64,000 bases of DNA from Casuarina equisetifolia (GCA_028551475.1 CM052355.1:2542001-2606000); one strand, 5' to 3'; positions 10,900 through 24,678 are shown, counted from the first letter of the stretch. The notes: generated by a model from the letters alone, not told the origin. Translations and numbers: made by a program.

Positions 10900-13893
10900 T
10901 TGTCTTTTATCGGTTGTGCTGTTCATGTTTCGTTTCGGCTAGACATTAGAGATGGTTTCGTTGGGTCTTGGTGGATGTAATTATGTGTATATTGTGAACT
11001 CTTTTCCTGGGAGGAACCTTGTACAAAGCAACTCTCCGATGGGATCTCTTCCTAATACCTTCCCAAGCAGATGTGCTGTCAAATGAGGTCGACTTTTTTT
11101 CATTTCGTTTATTCTCAAGAGTTCAACTCGATTTGGATGGGAATTTGCTTTCTTCGGGATTAACGCTTTCTTGAGTCCTCTTCCGTGTTAGATATAATGA
11201 TCCAAATGTCCTTTTTCACACTCGTATGAACAGAATCAGGGATTGAATTCCTCTCCCCATATCCTGCTGTATACTTCACGGATTCAATATTGTCAGCATG
11301 ATGAAAATTCTAACATTAGGTACAACCATAGCAGTTTGCTATTTTTGATTAAACTGAATACTAGAGTTGATGTCATCGATTCCCAAAAATATATACAAAA
11401 CCTAATCCAACTGTTATTTTTTGTGAGAACTCAGTAGTATAAGATATACACGAGATTTTAATACATTCTTTTGAATTTTAATATTACACTATAATATTGA
11501 ATCTTCGAGTTTAACAAGTTGTAACGTCGAGTACAAGTCCTAAGTACTGACGGCGAGTAACCTAATGGCTTAGAAATTCCTGTTATACAAGTTTGGAGGA
11601 TGATCTAGGCCGACCAGGTATGGAGCTATGGAGGAGGAGGGGACGGAAGTAAAAATCTTTAACCATAAAAATGATAATGATTGATTCGCAAAAGCCTTTA
11701 GGGTCACTTTCGGTCGGCCCACTGATTCCATTATTGAGAGACAAGGTTAAGGTTGGATGGATCTTCAATAACGGAGGCGTGACGAGGCATGATCCCCACC
11801 ACGTTTGTCAACGACGTAATCGATCGAATCAACGAATGCCGTGATGGGGACACAGTGGAGACTCTTTCTTATCGGATCAGACCAAAACCAAAACCAAAAG
11901 CAAATGACCCATAAAACCAAATGCATGTTGGCTCCAAAATGTGGGCGACACTCATTGGACAGAAAACGGTTCTGGAATTCCATATTGTGTGACTCTCCTT
12001 AGTTCCTTGGAGACGTGGGAGAAACAGGGATAAGGCGAAATTGACGTGGAGAAAAATTGTGACTTGTTTATGCCTCAATGGACCGCCCAATTAAAGTTTA
12101 ACCCCAAACGCCTACCCCTTTCGATTTTTCAGTCAATACACATGGAAACACGAAACACCGACTTGGCAGACATGTTAGACCATGTGCCTTCTCCTGTTTG
12201 CTCCAACCACATTTGACACTCTTTTTTTATTTTTATTTTATTTTTTTTATTTTTTTTTATTTTTTTACACCCTCTCTCTCTCTCTCTCCTCTCTAGTTTT
12301 ATGTTTTTCGATTCTTTAACCTTTTCTGGCTGAGTATTTGACTTTGGTTGTCTTTTTTTTTACCTCGTCATGCGTAGCGTTCTGTTTTTCTTTCTCCTCG
12401 TTTGCTCCGTCCAAACCATCAAGATCGTTATATTCATCCCCTTTTTAATTTTTTTTTTTTGCGTCCGTTCTTCTTTAGTTTATCGAAATGAAGTCGGCAT
12501 CATCTGAACCAACAGATGAATCACAGGTATGTTGGAACAAAAATGGCATCTTAATCGGCAAATTGCATTATTTTACAAACCCAACACTTACTTCCATCAC
12601 ATGAAGTTCACTTTGTTTATGGCTATTGGGCCTCCTGCTTGCAAGCTTTGTCTGTTACATGGGTTCCATGGGTGCAAGTTGAAGAGGGTGGCAATGTCAT
12701 GCACTGTTACATGTTAGTATAAGCACATTGTTAACTTATTATTACTTGTTAGCTCACAGACATGAATATTCAACCATATATGTATATATTAGAGATGTAG
12801 ATGTTGTGGCCCATATTTGTTGTACGCTATTGTTGTCATGGTGCATTGGGTCCATGATTGGAGCCCATACCTTGTTTTTTTTTTTTTTTACATTCTTTTT
12901 CTTTTGTTGTATAAATGTCATTTAGAAACTGCGTGAAGAGGAGGAGTTTTACACGATTTTGAAATAAAATTTAAATGAGAAAATAACTATGTAATTCTTA
13001 AGATAATCAAAAAATAAGTTTTTTAGTATAAAGTTTAAATGAAAGTGACTTTTAAACTTTAAAACTAATCTTTAGTTGAACTTTTAACATATGATGGTGT
13101 AATTTTTGGATTATGTATAAATAGCTTAGACACAAGCCTTTCTACGGTTCCACTTCACTTGCCTCCTCTTTCTTTCTTTCTTTTTATTTTATTTTTTAAA
13201 ACAACTGCCTATGTTTCTCTCTCTCTTTTTTAATCAGTGTGGTTGAAAAATCTACTTTCCTTTACTTTTTTTTTTTTTTCAAAAAATTAATCCAAAATGA
13301 TTTTAACTTTTTGTATTGCTTGGGTCGCCTCCTCCTTCTTCAAATGTACTTTGCTGCCTTCGGCTCGATTATTCTGATTGCTCTTACCCAGTAAGTTCCG
13401 TCATTGTGTTTGTTTCCCGTTGTCCAGGAAGTACAACTTCCAAAGTTGTCCGGAAAAGGGACAAAGAATGAAGTTTCCGATCATTCGCCTCCCATGTGCA
13501 AAAGCAGGAGCTTCCATTTCTTCTTCTTCTTCTTGTTCTCATAGCAAAATTACGTTCTCTTTAAAGGGGCTTCAGATTATATTCCGCTTTACTTCGGAGA
13601 AATGTTCTCAAATAACAAAAAAAAGCTTGTTTGATGTATTAACTGGGAATAAGATAAAAATTAAGAATCTTAATGCTTGTTCCTCAAGAAACATAAATGT
13701 CTAGAAGAGACGATTACTTAAAATAAAAGAATAATCTAAGGGCCGTACGTTCGGATTAGCCAAATTGAGATGGATAGCGTATCTTTGGCGGAAAACAGAA
13801 TGATAGGAGAGAAAAAAATAAAAGTGTCGGCATTGAGTCTGATCTTTCCAGATTCTGCAAGTCTAGCTTGCTCTTTCATATGTCGGATAGAGC
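10900..13893. other. Intergenic region with low-complexity tracts
   Basis: Holds T-rich tracts (12222-12268), a CT microsatellite (12271-12294) and further poly-T runs (12450-12462, 13267-13280). At 12488 a short ATG frame (MKSASSEPTDESQ) runs into a GTATGT donor-like site, but no partner exon was found. Part of this stretch is the polygalacturonase promoter; ATGTATAAATAGC near 13116 is a TATA-like candidate but lies about 780 bp before the ATG. Frames at 11583-12090 (minus) match nothing known to me. Confidence 0.5.
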
Positions 13894-16800
13894 ATGAACA
13901 AGCACAACTTGAGGTCATGTTCGTCTTCGACATGTCTCATGGTCATGTTTCTGATCTCAACTCTAACGTGTATAGAAGGTTTTGACTCTCTTTTACAGCT
14001 CCCACGATCTGGGTCGACCAGGTCGAGGCCCAGATTCAAACGGGTCCTCCATCTTGGTGAGTTTGGTGCACAAGGCGATGGTCTCCATGACGATACAGAG
14101 GTTGGAACTCTTCAATTCGTGTGACTTTTAAGCTTCTCGTAACTATTTTATTGTCAGAGCTAATGATTATGTTTCTTTATCTTTTTACTTCCCTCGAGTG
14201 TCATTTTGAATTGGATGACGCATCGCTTCTTTGACAACCAACGCTCTTTGAGAAATTTGTAGAGGACCCATTGGGGTTTGAGATTGTTAAAGAAGACTCC
14301 GTCTTTTTTTATTTTTTCTTTTCCATTTTCTTCTTCGGTTATCGGTCGATTATGGAATCTCCGAGTGCTCAAATCTTTATATTTCTATGGTTTCAGGCGT
14401 TTAAAGAGGCTTGGAAACTGGCCTGTTCTTCCTCCGGACGAATACGAGTGGTAATTCCGGCGGGAAGAACTTATCTGATTCATCCTGTTGATATTGCTGG
14501 GCCTTGCCGATCAAAGGTCACTTTAGAGGTACGTTCCAGTTGTGAGATTGTTCAAATTTCTGTTCATAACCAAATTACACCAAAATAATAGGTTTAAGCA
14601 ACTCATATGAGATTATTATCCTCGTATTCAGTTTGTTTGAGTTGTATATTGTTGATAGATTTCTGGTACAATAGAGGCACCCAAAGATCCTGATGTCTGG
14701 CATGGCAAGAATCGACGAAGATGGCTCTACTTCCATGGAGTAAACCACCTTACCGTCGAAGGAGGAGGCAAAATCAACGGGATGGGACACGAATGGTGGG
14801 CTCGGTCTTGCAAGATCAACAAAACAAATGTATTTTGATGCCTTCGTCCTTAAACCTGTCTCTCTTCTGAAGGTCATATTGTCAGCAACTAACTCTGGCT
14901 TCATGTTATCTTTTGGCAGCCATGTCGTCATGCTCCCACGGTTAGTGCTGTGTTGTTTTGGGATAATTCAGTTAACTTCACGAATTTAGATTGTTTCTGT
15001 TCCCAATACTTGTTACTGAATGAAGAACAGTTACTTCCTTCATCATTTTTTGGTAAAATACTGCAACTGTTAAGCCGCAGGCTGTCACTTTCCATCGGTG
15101 TAAGTATTTGAACGTGAAGAACCTCATGGTGGTTAATAGTCAACAAATGCACTTGGCATTCACTAAATGTCTTCGGGTTGTTGCATCCCATCTTGAAGTG
15201 GTAGCCCCTCGTTGGAGTCCTAATACTGATGGAATTCACATAAGTGCATCAAAAGGTGTTGTGCTCAAGGATAGCATAATCAGAACAGGTTGGTTGGCAC
15301 ACAAAAGGAGATAAATTGATTGGCTTTAGCATAAACTTGGAATCATAAAAATATAGTTTCTGAATTAAGATAATCATCAACTCTGTTTCTCTACACATTT
15401 GAGACTTCTTTTATGCATACCTGCTTTTCCTTTGGTTTCATAGGTTTTATGTGTAGGTTAAATTTGACTTCTCCACTGCTTAAAGCAATAATTTTTCCTT
15501 TCTTGTGATGTGTTACTGAAAATTTAGTTTTTTCAGCTCTTTGAGTTCACGAGTACAGAGTGTTTCAGAAGAATAAGATTTAAACTACACAGCTAGATCT
15601 TGGATGAATGAGATATCCATGCCAACATGCTTTATTGTGTGTTAGCTATCAATGTACAGATGCCTAGCCTTTTGACTACCTTGAAAGGAAATGCCTATGC
15701 TGAAATTCAAGGATAGATGTAGCCTCCATTTAGCTGTGGGAAAAAGAAATAATAACCGCTGTTGGAACCTAATGAGGTTGGAGGTCTTTTCGTGAAATAA
15801 AAGCTCTGTGGCCATTGAGTTTTGGATTGAATACACTTCTTCTCCTCAGTAAATATAGGATGCATAGTGGGGTTCGGGGTTTGGTCTGTGGTTTACCAAT
15901 AAGAAAATGTCTGTGCTATATCTGCAGTTTCTTGTCTACCCCAAAAAGAAAAAAATTTGCATCACATGTGGTTTTCTAAAGTTACAAATTTCTCTTTGTT
16001 CAAGTATCTCACTGCCAATTATCTTATGAAGTGATCGTTTACTGAATCTAGGGGATGACTGCGTCTCTATTGTCAGCAACTCTTCACGGATCCGGATTAG
16101 AAACATTATCTGTGGCCCAGGTCATGGCATAAGGTAGATGAAATACTCACTTCCAATTAAATAGAACCATGGATATCATGAACACCTCAACTAATTCTGA
16201 TCTCGTTCCTCAAGTATTGGAAGCTTGGGAAAAGCGAAGTCATGGTCACAGGTGCATGATGTAATGGTTGATGGAGCTTTCCTGTCCAACACTGACAATG
16301 GGGTTAGGATCAAAACATGGCAGGTAATCTTCTTCACCAAGCTCGAATTTCTCTCTCTCTCTGGCTGCACATAAAAACACTGATATTTTTGTCGATTGCA
16401 TCCTTGCCTTCTTGTGTCTTCATCAGGGAGGTAGTGGTTTTGCAACTGACATCTCATTCCAGAATGTGCTGATGGAAAACGTATCAAATCCGATAATAAT
16501 AGATCAATATTATTGCGACTCGAGGCAGCCATGTGCAAATCAGGTATGGAATTCTTTGTGGAGAGTATCTCAAAGGACGTTTGCTTCTTTGTTCACTAAT
16601 TATAGCCTGGTTCCACACCGCTTTCCCTGTTCTTCTAACAAGACTCTGTTACAATGTTTGAAGTGATTCACAACCTTCCCACGTACGTAGAAAATATTTG
16701 TACATATAGGGTTCATCTTAGAAGCCATTGTCTAGGAATACACTATTTAATTTATCTTGTATCACCTGTAGCCTTAAAAATATTACACCATGATTAACTT

Positions 16801-17281
16801 AAAGTATAATTTGGCGTTATCTTTACCATGAAGATGTGACTAATTCAGATTTAAAGGTCCTTAAATCTGTGCAACTTTAACCCTTCATGTATGAGCTGTG
16901 GACTCTTTGGCATCCTTTTCATCCATGCCTGTTTCTCCATAGAGGTGCTTAAGTAGAATCAAACTATCATAAACTGATTTGTGTCCTGTGGAAATGCAGA
17001 GTTCGGCTGTGAAAGTGGAGAATATATCCTTCGCCCACATCAAAGGAACTTCATTTACAGAGGAAGCAATAAAATTTAGTTGCAGTGATGTCATCCCATG
17101 TGAAAACTTATACTTGGAAGATATTCAGCTTTTGTCAAGCTGCGGGGAAGTCACAAAATCTTTTTGCTGGGAAGCTTATGGCCGGAGTTCGGGTTTGGTA
17201 CAGCCACCTGCTTGCCTCTCATGTAGTGAAAATTACATTAATCTGAAAGGCTTACAGGATTCTGCCATTCATGCCTTCTGA
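13894..17281 (+). CDS. Polygalacturonase (GH28), probable, At1g80170 type
   Basis: Secreted pectin-degrading enzyme that hydrolyses alpha-1,4-galacturonan in the cell wall. Nine exons join in frame: 13894-14100, 14397-14528, 14659-14829, 14920-14940, 15081-15288, 16052-16133, 16215-16323, 16427-16543 and 17000-17281. They give 442 residues, a normal GH28 length. The start is chosen because it gives a signal peptide (hydrophobic core LMVMFLISTLTC). All four GH28 signatures are present: NTDGIHIS (N225), GDDC (247-250, catalytic Asp pair), GHGIS (270-274) and RIK (305-307). All introns are GT-AG. Exon 4 is a 21-nt microexon (PCRHAPT). The gene converges with PDF1A, with stop codons 618 bp apart. 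As I recall, Arabidopsis At1g80170 is its counterpart. Confidence 0.92.
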
Positions 17282-17411
17282 AGAGAGGTCATTTCATTTC
17301 GAGTAAACTAGAACATAGCCACGAGATCAATTCTGATTTGTAAACAATTCTTTGCTCATTAATTATTCTGTATCTGTACCAAAAGTTGTAAATACTTCTA
17401 TTCACTTAAGA

Positions 17412-17417
17412 AATAAA
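17412..17417 (+). terminator. Candidate polyadenylation signal of the polygalacturonase gene
   Basis: AATAAA lies 131 nt after the stop codon at 17281, in an AT-rich 3' region. Plant poly(A) signals are loose, so this is the best candidate rather than a certainty. Confidence 0.45.
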
Positions 17418-17898
17418 AACAAGGTATGTTTTAGTCAAATTCATCTAGTCTTTTCCTGTGTCTATTGTTTATTCTGCTATGTTGTTCAGTCAGAGGAGCT
17501 TTGTGTAATGTGTACCAAAACAAGTGTGGTTAGAGAAAGGACTTATCCTACTTTGGAACTTTCAAGATATATACAGATACGTACCCCGTTATAATGCCAA
17601 AAGAGATAAAAGCAAAAAGCTTCATCTGATATGATAAAAGAAGAAATTGGAAAAGAATGATCCTCATCGTTCAGCAGTAAATTATAGTAGTGATTTCGGC
17701 ACGAGTAAGTTACAATATGTTGAAATATAAGTGAATGTCCAGAAAAAGGCCCCGGAAACGAAAGCATCCATTTCCTATCTTCGGACAAGAACCTTGACTT
17801 CCAACATGTCAATTGCAATCCAAAAATAGCACAAGAACTCATTCCGTCAAACTCTGGAAAACTGCATCAATATCTTTTGAACATGTGTAGCTCCGGTA

Positions 17899-20600
17899 TT
17901 AACGTACGCCAAGCTTGGGGCATCCCTCCGCAAGAGGTAAGTCCAAGTTTTCTACAGTTCTGAATGTTTTGGGAAGCATCTTATCAACATAAAGAGTTCC
18001 ATCCAAATGATCACACTCATGTTGTAAAATCCGAGCCTGCCAGCCTGAAGAATCTATCTTAATGGGTTGGCCATAACGATCGAAACCGGAAACCTCCACA
18101 TCAAGGTGCCGCTCCACCACTGCTCTGAATCCATCAACACTGAACAACAACACAGTAAAGGGAGATTACCAACCATAGGTGATAAAGTCTCACCAACATC
18201 ATGTTGAGCTACAAATGGAAGTTTAACAACACAGGTATACACCTTTTAAAGGCATAGCAATTCCTCCAGTTTATCAATTCAAAAGGTCAACTTACAGCAG
18301 AATAGGAACACACAATGTTGTAACGATATTCTGTATACCAAGAATTCTTCCAGGCTAGAAAGTAATTGAAACCAAGAGTAATTCTCAGAATCATGGACTA
18401 TCACAGTAAGCACACGTATCATCACAAATGTTTCATAGAGCTATAAAACGAATGCACTCAAACCCAAATATTCAAATCTCTCTTGGTTAACCAATGAAAT
18501 GTAATCCTACAAATAAAGGAACAAATAATGCAGTAGAAGCTTCAGAAGCATCGAGTAACCATTCAAAGATAGTATAAGCACAAACAAATGCTTTAATTCT
18601 AGATACTACATGTTATCCAACATATTTCAGAGTCTTACTCTTTGGTTTTGCAAACCATCCTACAAAGCTAACTAAGAATACACTTGTCACTCAATTTAAG
18701 TCCACCCATTCATTTTCCCAGACCATATGAAAGATAAATTAATGATCAGAAAATTGAACCTTGGGAAGGAAACAGAATCGTAGTTGCACATGACGATAAA
18801 AGATTAGTAAAAGGCTTCAAAGAACAATGTTGCCATCACTGCTGTCGAGGACTCCATTCTGTTTAACTCAGGACTTTGAGAAAACGTAGAAAAAAACAAA
18901 ATCCAATTTCCAGATAACTACATCACTTTTTTATTTTTTGGGATATGTTGCGATTTGAATCCTTCTACGACGCCCTGTTGCCCAAGTTAAAAGATTAGAC
19001 TATGATATGCACAAATGTCAAGTATTCGATTCATCATGAGATTATAGGAAAAGGAAAAGACTTTACTAAAGCTCGTAATCAGGTCTCATCTCACCACTAC
19101 ACAATGTGTACTGGAAAGCAAAACGAGTTGCAGAAAAACAGACAACTATAGCTGGATTTGAAAAGAAAATGAAAAAGACCACAGAAATTACTCCTGTTTG
19201 TATTTTACCTCAGGCAACCTTCAAAAAATACAGCAGTCCGGTTGCTCTTCTTCTTAAGTTTTGGGTTTAAGATGACCTAAAGAATTGTAATTGTCAAGTA
19301 AAAGTTCTTGGGTGACAAAAAATATCAACAACATTTGAATTTTAATCAGGTCCATAGATTTCACATACCAGAAGATCAAAAGGTCGTCTATCTTGTGCTT
19401 TAGTCTCTTCCTTGGGTGCATAACTTATGTATTCTTTTGTATCTTCTAAAACTATTATCTGCAGAGATGAAATGACGAGATGGTCAAAAGGTTGTTCCCG
19501 CGCAGCCTTAATATTGTTTTTGCCGGTTCCCATGATTTTACGAAGGAAGTTGAGCTCAAATTGCAATCTTTTGCTGTCGCTATTAACAAATAATGTTTTC
19601 ACAGTATGGGTTCCTTGCTGTCCATTCCTAAATGTAAATATGTTACCAGCAACAAAAGATTAATCATTGAAACGAGAAGAAGATACTTCCCCAGGAGATC
19701 AAGAAGCGAGACAAGTAAAACAGGCTTTAGACGCAAGACTACTTTTCTCTCCATTATGTTGCACATTGTCCTATGTTATCTTTAAACATACGCTTGATGG
19801 AGTATGAAAACCCAACACACGAAAAAGAAGTGCAATCTTATCTACCATTGCGACTTCAAGCTAGGCTTACATTACCAATGCAGGAACTCTCGCATTGCTC
19901 GAAGCAATATGCTCAATATCAAGCTTCAATTCAGCCAAAGACAGAACAGTACTTGTCGTACTCCCATAAAGCTACTGATAGTATAAGTTGTTATTTAAAA
20001 CTTATACTATCCGCCCAACTGAGGTTGATAACAAGAGGATTTTATAACCATCTCCTCTCACGTTTTCCTCATCTTTCACACTCTCTCAGTAACCAAGCAA
20101 AAAATAAGAAACCTACGAGGAAAAAACACAAATTCAACCTGGCCAATGAAAGAGGATAAAAAATAAAACTTTGAACTGACCCGTAAAGGGATTCCAATCT
20201 GCGGAGCAGCAAGGCCCACTCCGGGAGCCTTCCTCATAACCTTAACCATGTCATCAAGTATCTTTTGGATCCGCTCCGACCCGATTTCTGCAACTTCAAC
20301 CTCGCGGGCCGGTTCGTGAAGAACTGGATCACCCGCCTTCACGATGTCGGGCAAACTCGTCTTCTTCTTTTCTCCGAGACCCAGAAGCCATCCTGCTCTG
20401 GCAACCGAAGTCGACGCCGAACTGTGACGATTCCGGGAGATGAAAGTGGTACTGCAGGGCGGGCGCGGGATAGGAAATCCCGGCGAAGAAATGGGTACGA
20501 GGGTTGTCCGAATTATCGGAGTGACTGTGGCGCGTTTAAGGCATTTATCGGCGAGGTGTATCCGACGGAGACGGAGCGAGCATCGGTGGAGGGTCTCCAT
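17899..20600 (-). CDS. PDF1A: Peptide deformylase 1A, organellar (PDF1A)
   Basis: Removes the N-formyl group from nascent organelle-encoded proteins, acting as a metal-dependent hydrolase. Four exons on the minus strand (20181-20600, 19369-19458, 19209-19276, 17899-18139) join in frame to 272 residues. The three PDF motifs are intact: [10 protein letters not shown] (127-136), EGCLS (189-193, its Ser codon split by intron 3) and HECDH (233-237), which supply the Cys and His metal ligands and the catalytic Glu. The first ~80 residues are rich in Arg and Ser and poor in acids, a typical targeting peptide; PDF1A proteins are mainly mitochondrial. The C-terminus [16 protein letters not shown] matches plant PDF1A. 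Exon 3 is only 68 nt. Intron 3 is about 1.07 kb and intron 1 about 0.72 kb. Confidence 0.93.
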
Positions 20601-20759
20601 AGCCGTTTCTTACTTCAAATGCTTTCTGCGAAAATTTTGTATCCGAATGTTAAGCCGACGGGCAACAACGTTGGGCTCGGCCTTGAGTTCTTAATGGGCC
20701 ACGCCTGGTAATTCTGTGAGGCAATTAATTTTTCCTGAAAGAGCTAAACAGAAAATAAA

Positions 20760-22560
20760 AACTGTACTTTTTAGATTTTACAGGCATATTTCATATCCAA
20801 CTTAAACCTTTAATGCACTAAGTAAAATAATATATATTTTTATAAATTATATTTTAATTTTTTTTTTCATATGAAACTTTACATGTTCCATCAATCTAAA
20901 CGTTAAATAACACTTATCCTGTAAATTTATATTTATAAGCGAAGTATTATAAGTTTGAACTTATATATGTAATGAACTCCTTACTAATGTGAGACAATTC
21001 TACTTATTTGTTTAACGTACTTCATCATTACAATTGTCCAACCTAAACCAATGGATACTACTTCTTGCATGACTTCTAATATATCCATATCTATGAGAAT
21101 GTTAAAAGAAAGACTTGTTTTGATACTATGTTAGATTTTATATAAAAAAAAACATATATCAAGGCAGCAAGTAGATGTCCAACTCCTTGTAAGTTACTTT
21201 CTAAGTTTCTTAATTTTTTTTTAAGTAAGACTTAACGTAAGTGAAAAAAAATTGATTTTTTAAGAACTCACAACAAAATAATGCACACGTTTCACCATTT
21301 AATATATTCTCCCACTCTTCGGGCTTCAGCATGCAAAACGTTACTCCAAGTTTTATTTATTTATTTATTTATTTATTTTAAATTCTTACTCCTTGTTGAA
21401 TAATAATATGAGGGCTTCCCCATAAAAAAAAATGGAACGTGTAATATGTGGCCTTACTCTCATTCCCTAATCGTGCAAAATGCAACAACCTCATAAAATA
21501 TGATCTCCTGGTCAGGCCTTTTTAGTGTTGACCTCACAATATAATTATATATTGAAAACTCAATTCATATAAATAAGAAGTACAACATATCAATATTTTG
21601 AATTTCAATATAATCTTTTGTTTTAAGTATCTTAGTTGAGGCCTAATATCCATAAGAAAACTTATTTTCTTCTATAAAATTGGTTTGAAAGAAAGATCAA
21701 CACTTTCATATATAAAAAACTTAATACATCAATTTCTTGATAATATGAGACATCAAATAATTTCAATACATCTTAGAACTTGCTTAGGAGATGGAAGTTC
21801 AAGGCAAAGTGTAAACGAACCATAGATTCAAACCATAAATGACAATCAAATATAAAGACACGGGGCAAAAAAGAGCAGGAGGCGTCCTTGAATGTGCTTC
21901 TTTTGTGACACCAATGATTTAGGCAGCCATGATGGTGCAACTTGCCAAGCATGTGCAATGAACCATTTTTATACCGTTCCGTGAACAGAACATGTCCATA
22001 CAGTGCACCTGTACGCAACTAGCCAGATGGGTTATTGTCTGCCAGGCTATTCTTCATTAGCCATCAACCACGAAGCTTCCTCCTTGTGATGCTTCACCTC
22101 TGTGTTTCGAAGTCTGCGTGTAGGGCAGGAGTACGAGAGTTCACGCTACATACGCAACAGTCCAAGAGCTTTGATGTTGCATTATTCCGTGACACCGCAC
22201 CCACGTTGGCCCATGCCTTGTGGCGTAAGATCTGGTTTGGAAGGTCCAATTGCATGTGACAGGACTTAATTACTCGCCCACTTTGTGTTTAAAGTCAGCA
22301 AAGTAGTCCTCTTCGAAAATGAAGAGGATGAAAAGAGGAGGTTAACTCGTGTTACTTTCACTCAAAACACTTTTTATCATACTGTTTTTACCATGTATTC
22401 TTACAACAAAAAACTCATTTATATTAAAAGTCAACTAACAAATTAGAGTTTTAAGTAACGTAAAATAAGTTCTTAGTAAAGATATGTTTGCAAAGGACGC
22501 TTTTGGGGAGCAAATAACAATAAAAATAATAATATATGACCATAATGATATGACTTTTAC
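20760..22560. other. Intergenic region, AT-rich
   Basis: Nothing convincing is coded here. The minus frame at 21773-22018 and the plus frame at 22035-22259 match no family I know. An (ATTT)n microsatellite occupies 21351-21380. Confidence 0.55.
21351..21380. repeat. (ATTT)n microsatellite
   Basis: About seven perfect ATTT units in a row, between PDF1A and the DUF761 gene. Confidence 0.9.
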
Positions 22561-22562
22561 TT

Positions 22563-22571
22563 CTATATATA
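22563..22571 (+). promoter_or_regulatory. TATA box of the DUF761 gene
   Basis: TCTATATATAGG lies about 75 bp upstream of the chosen ATG at 22642, a normal distance for a short plant leader. Confidence 0.55.
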
Positions 22572-22641
22572 GGTGGAATAAGAAAAGGGTCTCAAGAAGC
22601 CACTCCTAGATTTGTTCATTGAGAGAAGAGAAGACACCACA

Positions 22642-22929
22642 ATGGAGAACAGCACGAAGCCGACTCCATTGTTCGACGCCCCCAACACCTCACAGCCGCC
22701 TAAGGCCCCCCACACTTCGCAGCCGCCTAAGGCATTAACGAGGGGAGATGAGAAGTCTCATGTTGTGGAGAGAAAAGAAGCAGCACTGCCGAAGAAGCTA
22801 GACAGAAAGCCCTCCGAAGACATCAACGCAAGTGCTGATGCATTCATCAAGAAGTTCCGGCAACAGCTGCTGATCCAAAGGCTCGAATCCATAGAGAATT
22901 ACGAGCAAATGCTTGCAAGGGGGTTATAA
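22642..22929 (+). CDS. DUF761 (cotton-fibre-type) small protein
   Basis: Single exon, 95 residues from the ATG at 22642. The frame is open a little further upstream, but without another ATG. The C-terminus DINASADAFIKKFRQQLLIQ and then RLESIENYEQMLARGL is the DUF761 motif found at the end of many small plant proteins; its function is poorly known. The N-terminal half is low in complexity and contains a tandem repeat of TSQPPKA (NTSQPPKAP then HTSQPPKAL). There is no signal peptide or membrane segment. As I recall, Arabidopsis has a similar 'cotton fiber' gene next to its GLYI4 gene, so the position before the glyoxalase array also fits a conserved order. Confidence 0.85.
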   Translation: MENSTKPTPLFDAPNTSQPPKAPHTSQPPKALTRGDEKSHVVERKEAALPKKLDRKPSEDINASADAFIKKFRQQLLIQRLESIENYEQMLARGL

Positions 22930-24678
22930 CTTGCCCTTTCCTCGTCTTCTTGGAACTATAGCGTTAATAACGTTGTGCACTGTTTCATTTCTTGATGCTC
23001 GTTCACTGATAAACATGATGTTTCAGGCGAATGCTCATACGAAAAAATAATTTCTTTGGCCATTCGAATATGAATGATGATCGTGAATCAATGATTTTTT
23101 AGCTCTACCTATAATAAGTTTATACATGGCATTCTGAATTTTAATGTAACAGCGTGTATTAAATAACGTGAGAGCTTGTACTAAATATAGAGGATGAGGT
23201 TGACGGGTACGTTGCAGGTTTTGATAAAGAAGAAGCTGCCGACACGTTCAGGACATAGGTCGCAACGGAGATCTGTTCCTGGACTCCATAAAAAGAGGAA
23301 TTAGAACCAGATGGAGGGCTTTTGTTTTTTGGATCATATTTCATGTAAACAGGTGCTAAGGAATCGAAAAGCTGCAAAGAAAACTGAGTCTGAATCTAAT
23401 CAAAACAAAATGGATGGCGCTCCCGGCTCCTACGCCCAAACCGTAGCCTACTTTGGTCTTCCTGTTTTTATTAGGATTCACTATTTGTTAAAACGTCTTA
23501 TATTATTTGTAACATATTATCAAATCCTTAAGAACAAATTATCTTTTTTTTTTTGAATCGGTTTTGAAGAAGAATTAAGTTTTTAAATATGCTATTAGAA
23601 TTTATGGTTCGAAAATCACGAAAACAGTGATTTTCTTATGGTGACTATAAATGAGATGTTAAGATATTTGTTATTGCCTACTACTTACTGTTGAATTTGT
23701 CTATATGAATAGATTATCTTAAAAGCGGGCTTCCAGAAACAAATTGCTTTGTTGTGATACCTTGATCCCGATTTTACGTGGAAGGGTCCTACAGGTTACG
23801 CAAGTGTCTTTCCTGGCTATGAAAGGAGAGCATCACATGGATGCTTTTTTCAAATGCTTTCCTAGTCATGATTACATGACGATCCTTTTTTGGATTTTCT
23901 TTTGCCAAGTGTTGGTTTAAACTTAAGAAAACATAGCTGTAGATAAGGAAGCTGGAATAAACAAAAGGATGTCTTTTGTAGAGCAAAGGTAAACCTGCAA
24001 AAGGACCCTCCCATGGTAAATCCGGGTGCATTGATAAATTCCAATGTTATCTCCATTGTGTGCTAAGCCCAAAATCTTGGTTTTGAATCGAATCTGTGCA
24101 TCTGGAGTTCCGAGTTTCTGAGCTATCTGAGTCTTTAGCTAAGATTTGATAGCATCCACATGATAATTGGATTTATATTTGCGTACTTTTCTGCAAATTT
24201 GTAGTTTAGTTTCTTGCCATGTGCAACAAACATAAACTCCTTGTCAGGAGAATCAAAGTACAAGCTCCTTCCGTTCTCTGTTTCTCATTCGAGAAGCTAT
24301 GAATGGTTCTTTCCTATCATTATTTTGAGGGTTTTTTCTTGATCATTTCCATCAATCAAGGCAGGCTTTTTAACTTTAACTAGATAGATCTTGGAAAACT
24401 TTGCATGCTTGAATCCAGAAATTTCCAAACAGGAAGGGTGAAAAGCAATAGAGAGTTCCAGAACCCATGCCTTTTATGATAACATAATTTAGTCTGCGGA
24501 TAATACATTGAAGCACTGCTTACTTGAGTCCACAATAAAGTAAGAACTATTTAAATCTAAAGCAATCCACAATCATAATTACTGTCTCAAAAAGCGTATT
24601 GCTTCGCATAATATATTCAGCTAAAACGAAATGAAAAGAACGGTCCTTGAATAGCAGGCCTTTCTTTGTTCCCCACTT
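22930..24678. other. Intergenic region
   Basis: AT-rich sequence between the DUF761 gene and a solo LTR. Short open frames (23159-23377, 23311-23556, 23789-24056) show no domain and have poor starts. No repeat structure seen by eye. Confidence 0.5.

Noticed and set aside
12488..12530. Possible first exon MKSASSEPTDESQ with a GTATGT donor
   Set aside because: Too short, and no second exon could be joined in frame.
18937..19010. B-box-like word in PDF1A intron 3 as a SINE
   Set aside because: Only a weak B box and a short A-rich end. No A box or target duplication.
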